Assembly: GCA_021816585.1 (NCBI GenBank)
Contig: JAKAXL010000002.1
Location: 62,001 to 126,000 of the forward strand
Reading direction: 5' to 3'
Source of the DNA: Pseudomonadota bacterium
GTDB lineage: Bacteria; Pseudomonadota; Gammaproteobacteria; Burkholderiales; Burkholderiaceae_C
Length of the DNA: 64,000 bases
Translations under genes and position numbers: made by a program
Notes under the pieces: model-generated
Database searches by the model: none
What the model saw: only the letters and a program-made list of their open reading frames with translations
What the model was told of the DNA's origin: nothing
Shown: piece after piece, positions 52,468 to 59,464 of the stretch
How the letters are laid out: each line of letters opens with the position of its first letter
How positions within the stretch are numbered: the stretch's first letter is position 1

Positions 52468-52518
52468 TGGTGGGCCCTGCGGGGCTCGAACCCGCAACCA
52501 ACGGATTATGAGTCCGCC
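52468..52518 (-). repeat. tRNA(CAU) 3' fragment / attachment site C of the phage element
   Basis: The longest relic: complete anticodon stem-loop (GGCGGACTCATAATCCG on the minus strand), variable region, T arm, acceptor strand and CCA. The 5' half of the tRNA is absent. This is the left attachment site of the element whose integrase starts at 52683. The restored, intact tRNA gene should lie at its right end, beyond the window. Confidence 0.85.
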
Positions 52519-52682
52519 ATGGGCGCCATTCCTGGATGTTGCCATGCGTTCCCGTTTTTCGATTGATCGCCCGGAAAGCAAGGATTGAAGGGCTTTCGAG
52601 CGCTCCCCTGTTGTTCCCAAGTATTCCTCAAAGTGCCTACAATGCCATTACACGGCCATGACATGACGTCGAGGAGGGCACT

Positions 52683-53999
52683 GTGGGCAAGCGCGAGAAC
52701 TTCACCGCGGGCCGGGTGGCCGAGTTCGTTTGCCCGGCCGGGAAGCACCAGGCGATCTACTGGGACGGCAAGCAGCCCGGGCTCGGCCTGCGCGTCACGG
52801 CCAAGGGCGCCCGGGCCTACGTGTTCCAGGGCTGGATCGATGGCGGTTCCGTGCGCGTCACCATCGGCAGCCCGGACGTCTGGCCGTTGGAGACGATCTG
52901 GACGACCGACCGGGGCACCGGCCAGCGTGTCGAGGTGCAGCGCGGCGCCCGCCAGGAAGCCGCCAGGCTGAAGGCCCTGGTGGATGGAGGCGTGAACCCG
53001 GCCGAGCAGCGCCGCGAGCAGGCCGCCGAGAAGGTGCGCCGCAAGGCCGTGACCGAATCGCTGAAGGCCAAGACCGTGGAGGCCCTGTTCACGGCCTACG
53101 TCGAGCTGCTCAAGCAGCGCCAGAAGCTGGACGCGCGCGACGCCGAGTCGACGCTGCAGCGGTTCCTGGCTGCGAATGAGGATCTGGCGGCCAAGCCGGC
53201 GCATGCGGCGACCTCGGCGGATTTCGTGACCGGGCTGCGCAAGCTCCATGAGCGAGGCAAGGTGCGCGAGCCCGGGAAGGTGCGCAGCTACGCGCACGCG
53301 GCCTTCCGCACCGCGATGCTCGCCGCGACCGATCCGGAGATCCCGGTGAAGTTCGAGGCGTTCCACGTCACGGCCAACCCGCTGGCCACCATCCGCGCCA
53401 CGCCGGCGCGAGCGGACAAGCGCCCCATGACTGTGGCCGAGCTGCGCACCTTCTGGACCATCGCCAAGGCGGCCGAGGGCACCACGGGCGCACTGATGCG
53501 CCTGCACCTCTTGACCGGCGGGCAGCGCATCGCCCAGCTGCTGCGCCTCAAGCGCGAGGACGTGCACGCCGACCGCATCGTGCTGCACGACCCGAAGGGA
53601 CGCAGGAGCGAGGCCCGGCGCCATGTTGTCCCGCTGCTGGCCGACGCCAAGACTGCGCTCAAGGCGTTCAATGGCGCACCCGACGTGTTCACTGTGGACG
53701 GCAAGGCGATCACACCCGCGGTGCTCGCCCGGCTGGAGGCGGAGGCCATCGGCGACAAGATCGAGGCCTTCGAGCCCAAGCGGCTGCGTTCGGGCATCGA
53801 GACGGCGCTGGCGTCGCTCGGCGTCGGCCGCGAGATCCGCGCCCAGCTGCAGAGCCACGGCCTGGGCGGCGTGCAGGACCGTCACTACGATGACCACGAC
53901 TACCTCGCCGAGAAGCGCGCCGCGCTGCAGGCTCTGCTCGACCTGCTCAACAGGAAGCGCTCGGCCAAGGTGACACCAATTCGCGGAGCCGCGGCGTAG
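52683..53999 (+). CDS. Tyrosine recombinase, phage/island integrase
   Basis: A 438-residue P4-like integrase: N-terminal arm-binding domain (GLGLRVTAKGARAYVFQG), central SAM-like domain, and catalytic domain. The first catalytic Arg is Arg282 (TGGQRIAQLLRL), a His is in ARRHVVPLL, and the second Arg box reads KRLRSGIETALASLG, with Lys where His is usual. The nucleophile is probably Tyr402 in QDRHYDDHDYL. Start is GTG at 52683. It lies 164 bases from attachment site C, the typical place for a tRNA-targeting integrase. Confidence 0.92.
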   Translation: MGKRENFTAGRVAEFVCPAGKHQAIYWDGKQPGLGLRVTAKGARAYVFQGWIDGGSVRVTIGSPDVWPLETIWTTDRGTGQRVEVQRGARQEAARLKALVDGGVNPAEQRREQAAEKVRRKAVTESLKAKTVEALFTAYVELLKQRQKLDARDAESTLQRFLAANEDLAAKPAHAATSADFVTGLRKLHERGKVREPGKVRSYAHAAFRTAMLAATDPEIPVKFEAFHVTANPLATIRATPARADKRPMTVAELRTFWTIAKAAEGTTGALMRLHLLTGGQRIAQLLRLKREDVHADRIVLHDPKGRRSEARRHVVPLLADAKTALKAFNGAPDVFTVDGKAITPAVLARLEAEAIGDKIEAFEPKRLRSGIETALASLGVGREIRAQLQSHGLGGVQDRHYDDHDYLAEKRAALQALLDLLNRKRSAKVTPIRGAAA

Positions 54000-54113
54000 C
54001 GCTGCAATGGCTCACAGTTCGTGCCAGGCTACCGCGACGGCGGGAAAAGCGGGAACCTTCACCCGCCTGCCTGGCGCCCCGAATCGAAGGCGAGCGCGTG
54101 AAGGAGCGCGGAC

Positions 54114-55004
54114 ATGACAAAGCAAGAAACTCCGGACGACCAAGGCGACGCCCTGATACCCGCGGCCGTCGCAACCATGCGCGAACTGGGCTGGACCGAG
54201 GCGCAGATTGAAGCGGAGCGCCGCAATGCCGAGCTCATCAAGGCCGCAGGCGGGTTCACGAACTGGGTTGCCATGTGCGAGGCCGCACGCATCGCCAGTG
54301 AGGCCAGGGGCTACAAAGTGGAGCCGGAAGCCTTCAGCGTGAAAGTGCGAGGCACAGACTCGCAGGAGTTGGCCGAACTGGCCGCGACGCCGAGCCTCGG
54401 AGCGCCGCCCGAGCTGTGGGCCTACTGGATTGCTGTTGAGCACGTCGAGCGCAACTCAGGCCCCGGCTACCCGTCGCTTGCGGAGCACGAGAAATGCACG
54501 CTGCGCACGGTTGTAGAGGGGCAAATCATGCGTGCATTCGAGGCACAGGCGGCCACGTTACCGCTACGTCAAGTACCGACTGGCCTGCCGTGGCCGAAGG
54601 GCCTGCCGTTGCCGCCGAAGTGGAGCGAGGTGCTGTACATGGAAAAGAGGGAACTTCGCGCCTGGGCCGCAGACCACGCGCCCGACTTGCTGGGCAGTGC
54701 GCTACTAGTCGATTCGCAAGCCGCGTCGGCGAAGCAGGTGACACCTCATGCAGGGGAAGCCCAGGCTGAGTCCGACTGGAAAGCGGAAGCCCTGAAGATC
54801 GCCAAGGCGAAGCTCGCACTCGACCTAGCGGCGCCCAATGGCGGAACACGAGGCACGCTGAACTACTACGCTGAACATGTCGAGACTGAGTTGCGACGCC
54901 TCGGCATCAAGGGCGCACGCGGTGAGTGGCTGACAGCCGAGAACATCAAACGGGAGGCTCTGCAGGGCAAGCATTGGTGGAACGGGGGCCATCCGAAAGC
55001 GTGA
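54114..55004 (+). CDS. Hypothetical protein of the phage element
   Basis: A 296-residue soluble protein without a recognised domain. It is rich in charged residues. The N-terminal helix MRELGWTEAQIEAERR recurs in many mobile-element proteins of unknown role. The C-terminal part (LNYYAEHVETELRRLGIKG, AENIKREALQGKHWW) is helical. Located between the integrase and the excisionase-like gene. Codon use appears less extreme in GC than the core genes. Confidence 0.7.
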   Translation: MTKQETPDDQGDALIPAAVATMRELGWTEAQIEAERRNAELIKAAGGFTNWVAMCEAARIASEARGYKVEPEAFSVKVRGTDSQELAELAATPSLGAPPELWAYWIAVEHVERNSGPGYPSLAEHEKCTLRTVVEGQIMRAFEAQAATLPLRQVPTGLPWPKGLPLPPKWSEVLYMEKRELRAWAADHAPDLLGSALLVDSQAASAKQVTPHAGEAQAESDWKAEALKIAKAKLALDLAAPNGGTRGTLNYYAEHVETELRRLGIKGARGEWLTAENIKREALQGKHWWNGGHPKA

Positions 55005-55011
55005 TCGCGAG

Positions 55012-55038
55012 CCGGGAAATCCGGGAAATCCAGGAAAT
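55012..55038. repeat. 9-bp tandem repeat, three copies
   Basis: CCGGGAAAT, CCGGGAAAT, CCAGGAAAT in direct succession, about 155 bases ahead of the excisionase-like gene. Candidate binding sites for an element-encoded DNA-binding protein. Confidence 0.75.
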
Positions 55039-55193
55039 CGCGGGGCGGCATTCCCCGGTGCGCCGCTTGATGGCGCTGAAAGCAAGGAAATAAGCGGCTT
55101 CCAGGGTGTTTGAAGGGTCGTGCGTTGCTGGCTTGCCGGGGGAATTTCCTGGTCCGACTGTGACGGGGTATCGAAACTCTCGGAGCGATTCCG

Positions 55194-55412
55194 ATGAACG
55201 CCCCTGCACACATCCCGAACTTGGCCGAGATGCCGTCCAGCGCGGTGCTGGCCACCCGCGACGCCGCGGCCTTCCTCGGCAAGAGCGGTCAGACCTTGCG
55301 CAAGCTCTACTGCCAGCAAGGCCACGCCTACGGCGTGAAGCCGATCAAGATCGGCGGCCGCCTCGCCTGGAAAGCCGGTGACCTGCTGGCACTGGTCAGC
55401 GGAGGTGCCTGA
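55194..55412 (+). CDS. AlpA/Xis-like HTH protein
   Basis: A 72-residue MerR/AlpA-type winged helix: VLATRDAAAFLGKSGQTLRKLY is the HTH, followed by the wing VKPIKIGGRLAWKAGDLLAL. In integrated elements such proteins act as excisionase or as activators of the integrase. The stop overlaps the next ATG (TGATG). Confidence 0.8.
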   Translation: MNAPAHIPNLAEMPSSAVLATRDAAAFLGKSGQTLRKLYCQQGHAYGVKPIKIGGRLAWKAGDLLALVSGGA

Positions 55413-55738
55413 TGAGGCTCTCCGACCACCCCGACAAAAAGAAAGCCCGCACGGGGGCGGGCGATCAGAAAAACAATCAGCACTCGAATGGTAATAGCCG
55501 CCGCGCACAGCAGCAACGGCTCCTGGCCTACCTGCAGCAGCACGGCTCCATCGACACCGTGACGGCTCGCCGCGAGCTGGACACGATGATGCCGGCGGCG
55601 AGGATCTTCGAGTTGCGCCACCAGCAGGGCTACGACATCGTCAGCCATCGCGTCCAGCGCGAAACCGACGCCGGTCGCACGCACAGCGTCGCGCTCTACG
55701 TGCTGGTGAGCGAGCCGCGCCAGGGGGTCCTGCTGTGA
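55412..55738 (+). CDS. Phage helix-turn-helix protein (HTH_39-like)
   Basis: A 108-residue protein: a basic, disordered start (DKKKARTGAGDQKNNQHSNG), then a winged HTH (RLLAYLQQHGSIDTVTARRE, then ARIFELRHQQGYDI) of the type common in phage early regions. Overlaps by one base with the gene ahead and by four with the gene behind. DNA binding is inferred; the target is unknown. Confidence 0.75.
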   Translation: MRLSDHPDKKKARTGAGDQKNNQHSNGNSRRAQQQRLLAYLQQHGSIDTVTARRELDTMMPAARIFELRHQQGYDIVSHRVQRETDAGRTHSVALYVLVSEPRQGVLL

Positions 55739-55920
55739 ACGCTCCCCAAACGAAAGCCGTCGTGATCCCGCTGCGCCTGGGGCGCATGCACCTCGCGCGA
55801 AACCTCTGGCATGCGGCTTGCTCCTGCCAAGTCTCCGGCCGCTGCATCGTCTGCATCGAGTGGCATCGCCGCCTGCGCCTGCGCGCGCTGGTAGCGGCAC
55901 AGATCGCGCGGGAGTGCTGA
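55735..55920 (+). CDS. Small Cys-containing phage protein
   Basis: A 61-residue protein with GTG start overlapping the previous stop. The centre has a possible metal knuckle (HAACSCQVSGRCIVCIEWH: two Cys pairs and flanking His). The C-terminus is Arg-rich. No family recognised. Tight packing within the early operon supports it being real. Confidence 0.55.
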   Translation: MNAPQTKAVVIPLRLGRMHLARNLWHAACSCQVSGRCIVCIEWHRRLRLRALVAAQIAREC

Positions 55921-55922
55921 CC

Positions 55923-56681
55923 ATGGCCCGTGCACGCAACATCAAGCCGGCGTTCTTCCTGAACGAGGAACTGGCCGAGATCGACCCGCTCGGACGACTG
56001 CTGTTCATCGGCCTGTGGTGCCTGGCTGACCGCGCCGGACGCCTCGAGGATCGCCCCAAGCGCATCAAGATCGAGCTGCTGCCCTGCGACGACTGCGATG
56101 TCGACGCGCTGCTCCAAGCCTTGCACGACCGCGGGCTCATCCAGCGCTACGCGACCGGCGAGCACCGCCTGATCCAGGTCACGAACTTCGCGAAGCACCA
56201 GAGTCCGCACCACCAGGAGCGCGAGAGCCGCCTACCTGCTCCGGAGATGTTCGAGGCGAATGGCGAACGTGCCCGAGGCAGACCCAAGGCAAGCCCTGGA
56301 TTTATCCCGGATAAGTCCGAGGCAAGCCCGAGGGCAATCGCTCTGATTCCTGATTCTCTGATTCCTGATTCAAAGACTATGTCGGGCAAGCCCGACCCTG
56401 CTGCTGAACTGCTGGAGTACCTGAACGAGAAGACCGGTAAGCAATTTCGGAAGGTGGACAGCAACCTGCGTCTGGTGCTGGCAAGGCTGAAGTCCGCTAC
56501 CCCTGAGCAAATTCGGGCAGTGATCGACGATCGCGTGCAGGCGTGGAAGGACAAGCCGGACATGGCCGAGTACCTGCGGCCTTCCACGCTGTTCAGAGCG
56601 GCGAACTTCGAGAGCTACCTGGGCAACCTCGGCTCTGGCGGAGAGAACGGCGCGCACGTTCCCTGGGCGGGAGGCATCTGA
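55923..56681 (+). CDS. Phage replication initiator, O-like
   Basis: A 252-residue protein: N-terminal winged helix common in phage replication proteins (PAFFLNEELAEIDPLGRLLF, then LIQVTNFAKHQSPHHQE), a repetitive polar linker, and the conserved phage C-terminal domain (LLEYLNEKTGKQFRKVDSN, IRAVIDDRVQAWKDKPDM, YLRPSTLFRAANFESYLG). This layout is that of lambda-O-type initiators that recruit a helicase. A helicase is encoded two genes downstream. The linker DNA carries repeats that may be the origin. Confidence 0.82.
   Translation: MARARNIKPAFFLNEELAEIDPLGRLLFIGLWCLADRAGRLEDRPKRIKIELLPCDDCDVDALLQALHDRGLIQRYATGEHRLIQVTNFAKHQSPHHQERESRLPAPEMFEANGERARGRPKASPGFIPDKSEASPRAIALIPDSLIPDSKTMSGKPDPAAELLEYLNEKTGKQFRKVDSNLRLVLARLKSATPEQIRAVIDDRVQAWKDKPDMAEYLRPSTLFRAANFESYLGNLGSGGENGAHVPWAGGI
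56288..56393 (+). other. Candidate replication origin inside the O-like gene
   Basis: Two perfect 15-base units TCTGATTCCTGATTC (56342-56371, four CTGATTC heptamers) are flanked by three GGCAAGCCC sites (56288, 56321, 56385). The block is AT-richer than its surroundings and encodes the linker of the initiator. This parallels the lambda origin, where O-binding iterons lie within the O gene. Confidence 0.45.
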
Positions 56682-56956
56682 TGGCCGCAGCGCTCATTGC
56701 TCGCAGGGGTGTCGACCTGGAAGCTCAGATCTGCGCCGCCTTCGATCGCCTGCCGGCGTCAGAGGTCGGCCTGTTCGTCTGGCTGCCGGAGGTCCGCAAG
56801 CTGTTCCAGGCCTACCGCGGGCCGCGCGTCAGCATCGACGGCGACGACGTCGAGATTGCCGACGGCTACGAGGTCGACCTGCTCCCCGTCCGCTGTTCCC
56901 CCACCATCATGCGCTGGCTGCTGAGGCAGCTCGGCCTTCTGGAGATCCAACGATGA
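56681..56956 (+). CDS. Hypothetical phage protein between initiator and helicase
   Basis: A 91-residue protein overlapping the initiator stop (TGATG) and the helicase start (ATGA-type, 4 bases). It has segments LFVWLPEVRKLFQAYRG and a C-terminal helix TIMRWLLRQLGLLEIQR. The place is one where phages often encode a helicase loader, but no ATPase motif is present, so function is unassigned. Confidence 0.65.
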   Translation: MAAALIARRGVDLEAQICAAFDRLPASEVGLFVWLPEVRKLFQAYRGPRVSIDGDDVEIADGYEVDLLPVRCSPTIMRWLLRQLGLLEIQR

Positions 56957-57876
56957 TCGTGCATGCCACCGATATCGAGCTCGCCGACTACATGGCCGAG
57001 CCCGATTTTTCCGCCCACGTCCGCACGGCTGATGACCTGCTGGACGAGATCAAGCGCGCCTTCTCCGGCGTCGGCAACGTCGAGCGCCACGCCACCCTGG
57101 CATGGCCCAAGGCGCAGAACCTGCTCCAGTTCCGTCCGGAGGAGGTGACCCTGTGGGCCGGCTCCAACGGTAGCCGCAAGTCGATGCTCAGCGGCCAGGT
57201 GATGCTGGACCTGGCGCAGCAGGGGTACAAGTCGCTGACGATCAGCCTGGAGATGTCGGCCCGCAAGACGCTCGAGCGCATGTTCCGCCAGGCCTCGGCG
57301 AAGGGCAGCCCTGGTCCGCGCGACTGCGACCACGCCGCGGCGGTGATGCGCGACCGGGTCTTCATCTTCGATCACGTCGGCTCGCTGGGCCAGGATCGCC
57401 TGGTCGCGGTGCTGCGCTGGGCGCGCAAGAAGCTCGCCGTCGAGCACGTCCTGATCGACTCGATGATGAAGGTGGTCAACGGCGACGACGACTACAACGG
57501 CCAGAAGGACTTCATCAACCGCATGACCGAGGTAGCCAAGGAAACCGGGCTGCACCTGCACATTGTTGTGCATACCCGCAAGCCCGCGGAGTCGGTCGAG
57601 CGCATCCCATCGAAGTGGGACATCAAGGGCTCGAGCTCGGTGACCGACCTGGCGCACAACGTGGTCACCCTCTGGCGCAACCGCGCGAAGGAGGCGGACC
57701 CGACGAAGCACCTCGACGCGCCGGGCCAGGTGCTGGACATCCAGAAGCAGCGCAACGGCGAGTTCGAGGGCAAGTTCCTGCTCTGGTTCGATCCGGCGTC
57801 GCTGCAGTTCCTCGATGCGTCCGGCGCCATGGCCAGGCCGTACCTCGCACCACGACCGCAGGAGGCCCACGCATGA
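56953..57876 (+). CDS. DnaB/RecA-like replicative helicase domain protein, altered P-loop
   Basis: A 307-residue RecA-fold ATPase matching the helicase domain of DnaB/T7-gp4-type phage proteins. Walker A reads GSNGSRKS with Arg75 in place of the invariant Gly before Lys76. Walker B is EHVLIDSMM, followed by the helicase segment HLHIVVHTRKP and the arginine-finger region SSSVTDLAHNVVTLWRNRAK. No primase domain is attached. Replacement of the P-loop Gly (codon CGC at 57175-57177) predicts weak or lost ATP binding. Confidence 0.82.
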   Translation: MIVHATDIELADYMAEPDFSAHVRTADDLLDEIKRAFSGVGNVERHATLAWPKAQNLLQFRPEEVTLWAGSNGSRKSMLSGQVMLDLAQQGYKSLTISLEMSARKTLERMFRQASAKGSPGPRDCDHAAAVMRDRVFIFDHVGSLGQDRLVAVLRWARKKLAVEHVLIDSMMKVVNGDDDYNGQKDFINRMTEVAKETGLHLHIVVHTRKPAESVERIPSKWDIKGSSSVTDLAHNVVTLWRNRAKEADPTKHLDAPGQVLDIQKQRNGEFEGKFLLWFDPASLQFLDASGAMARPYLAPRPQEAHA

Positions 57877-58160
57877 AACTGACCAAGAGTCCTGAGGCCA
57901 TGAACGCAGCCGAACTGCGCGAGGCCATCGTCAATTCGAAGGCCGAGGAGCTGTCCAGCATGGCGCACCTGCTGCTGGCGCAGATCGCGACCGAAACCCG
58001 GGTGCCACAGCGAGTTTTCCAGCGGCTGCTGCTGTCGGCTGAGTGCAAGCGCCTCCTGCGGGAGTTCGCCGAGCGCCAAGTGGACGAGGTGGAGCGCGTG
58101 CGACACATGACGCAGGCACACGTCATGCGCCAGTACGGCGACGATCCGGCGGTGCACTGA
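57873..58160 (+). CDS. Hypothetical helical phage protein
   Basis: A 95-residue, all-helical protein whose ATG overlaps the helicase stop (ATGA). The start MKLTKSPEAMNAAELREAIV is followed by long amphipathic helices rich in Arg and Glu. No domain recognised. Translational coupling to the helicase suggests a replication or control role. Confidence 0.65.
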   Translation: MKLTKSPEAMNAAELREAIVNSKAEELSSMAHLLLAQIATETRVPQRVFQRLLLSAECKRLLREFAERQVDEVERVRHMTQAHVMRQYGDDPAVH

Positions 58161-58161
58161 C

Positions 58162-58338
58162 ATGACGCCAACCGCCATCGAGACCGAGATGTCGCAGGCC
58201 CGTGCGCAACTCGCCCAACTCGGGCGGCATCCGCGCGGCCGCGACCTGACCCGCTCCAACGCCTTGATGCGCCGCCTGCTGGCGCTGTGGGCCTGGAAGC
58301 TCAACCGAGATGCGCAGCAGGCGCGCCGCGAGCAATGA
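58162..58338 (+). CDS. Small hypothetical phage protein
   Basis: A 58-residue basic peptide starting one base after the preceding stop: MTPTAIETEMSQARAQLAQL at the start and LLALWAWKLNRDAQQARREQ at the end. No family recognised. Included because of tight spacing in the operon. Confidence 0.45.
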   Translation: MTPTAIETEMSQARAQLAQLGRHPRGRDLTRSNALMRRLLALWAWKLNRDAQQARREQ

Positions 58339-58351
58339 AGGAAGTCACCCC

Positions 58352-58537
58352 ATGACGTACCTCAGCCGAGCCATACCTCTGGGACAGCGCATCTTGGCGC
58401 TCCACCCACTGGTCATGCGAGCCCTCAATTCCCCTGTCCGTCCGCCTCAAGCGCCGGTCGTCGGGTGGGCGCCCTGGCTTTCCAGCCCCGACCGCATCGA
58501 TCAACCGCAACCCCTCGCTAATCGGAGCACGCTGTGA
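58352..58537 (+). CDS. Small hypothetical phage protein
   Basis: A 61-residue frame with ATG behind GAAGGAAG and a stop overlapped by the GTG of the next gene. Sequence (ALHPLVMRALNSPVRPP) has no recognisable domain. It may be a real small gene or leader. Confidence 0.4.
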   Translation: MTYLSRAIPLGQRILALHPLVMRALNSPVRPPQAPVVGWAPWLSSPDRIDQPQPLANRSTL

Positions 58538-58863
58538 GCGATTCCCGCGATATCACCCTGAGCACCGGCAAGAAGCTGACCATCCAACGGCCCGACGTGT
58601 TGGCGCAATACCGCCTGGTTGCCGCCCTCGGCGACCTCGCCGAGAACCGCGTGTACCTGGCCATGACGCTGCCGCTGATGCACCTGACGGCCATCGATGG
58701 CGAGGTTGTTCCCCAGCCACGGACCCACCGAGAGGTCGAGGCGCTGATTTCCCGGCTCGGCGGTGAGGGCGTGAAGGCGCTTCATGACGCGGTTGCCGAG
58801 CATGCGGCCGAGTCCGAACAGAATGCAGACGCCGCCCGAAAGTCGCTGCCGATCCAGGCCTGA
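58534..58863 (+). CDS. Phage tail assembly chaperone-like protein
   Basis: A 109-residue protein with the layout of gp41/G-type tail chaperones: a beta hairpin start (ITLSTGKKLTIQRPDVLAQY), central helices (LVAALGDLAENRVYLAMTLP) and an acidic C-terminus. GTG start overlaps the previous stop. Its place ahead of the tape-measure gene supports the call. No slippery heptamer for a -1 frameshift was seen before its stop. Confidence 0.65.
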   Translation: MSDSRDITLSTGKKLTIQRPDVLAQYRLVAALGDLAENRVYLAMTLPLMHLTAIDGEVVPQPRTHREVEALISRLGGEGVKALHDAVAEHAAESEQNADAARKSLPIQA

Positions 58864-58874
58864 GGCAAGTCCTG

Positions 58875-59018
58875 ATGCTGGCCACCCGCGGTGTTCCCTG
58901 GGATGTAGCCATTCGGCTCACGCCGACTGAGCTGCTCGGGTATTGCGTCGTGGTCGGCGAGTTGGAAGGCGGCAGATTCGACTGGACCCTCATGCGCTGG
59001 AAGGACCCCAAAGCATGA
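58875..59018 (+). CDS. Small tail-region protein following the chaperone
   Basis: A 47-residue protein (MLATRGVPWDVAIRLTPTEL ... GGRFDWTLMRW) in the position where phages encode the second, often frameshifted, chaperone product. Here it has its own ATG, and its stop overlaps the next start (ATGA). Too short for most gene finders. Confidence 0.6.
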   Translation: MLATRGVPWDVAIRLTPTELLGYCVVVGELEGGRFDWTLMRWKDPKA

Positions 59019-59464
59019 CCAAGACCTATCGTTCCTTCGGTGCGCTGGCGCGCGCCCTGGAGCGCGCCGCCGAACGACTCCCCGCGACCTACGCCGCCAG
59101 CATGGAAGCTGGCGCCAAGGCCGTGCAGGATGAAGCCAAGGCCCGGATCGGCCATTATCAAGACGGATGGCGACCCCTGGCGCAGTCCACCGTGGCGGAA
59201 AAGCGCCGCCTCGGCTACGCCGACGAGGAAAACGACAACCCGCTGCTGCGCACGGGCGAGATGCGCGACAGCATCAAGGCCGAGGCGAGCGAGCGCGGGT
59301 TCGTGGTGGGCAGCGTCGATGACGTCATGGTCTATCAGGAGCTGGGCACCTCGCGCATTCCGCCGCGACCCGTGCTCGCACCCTCGTTGAAGGCCACGGC
59401 GCCAGCCATTGCCAAAGCGCTGGGGCGCGCCATTCGCAAGACGCTCACCGGAGGTGGCACATGA
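59015..59464 (+). CDS. HK97 gp10-like / virion morphogenesis protein
   Basis: A 149-residue protein with the gpG/gp10 pattern: helical start (ALARALERAAERLPATYAAS), the segment PLLRTGEMRDSIKAEA, and VYQELGTSRIPPRPVLAPSL near the end, which is the hallmark of tail-completion proteins. The ATG overlaps the previous stop; the next gene overlaps its stop. In complete phages this gene lies between head and tail genes. Confidence 0.83.
   Translation: MTKTYRSFGALARALERAAERLPATYAASMEAGAKAVQDEAKARIGHYQDGWRPLAQSTVAEKRRLGYADEENDNPLLRTGEMRDSIKAEASERGFVVGSVDDVMVYQELGTSRIPPRPVLAPSLKATAPAIAKALGRAIRKTLTGGGT

Noticed and set aside
52468-52560. A complete tRNA gene at attachment site C
   Set aside because: Anticodon arm, T arm and acceptor 3' strand are present, but no D arm or 5' acceptor strand follows; it is a fragment.
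58834-58880. Programmed frameshift joining the tail chaperone to the next small gene
   Set aside because: No slippery heptamer was found before the chaperone stop, and the second gene has its own ATG.
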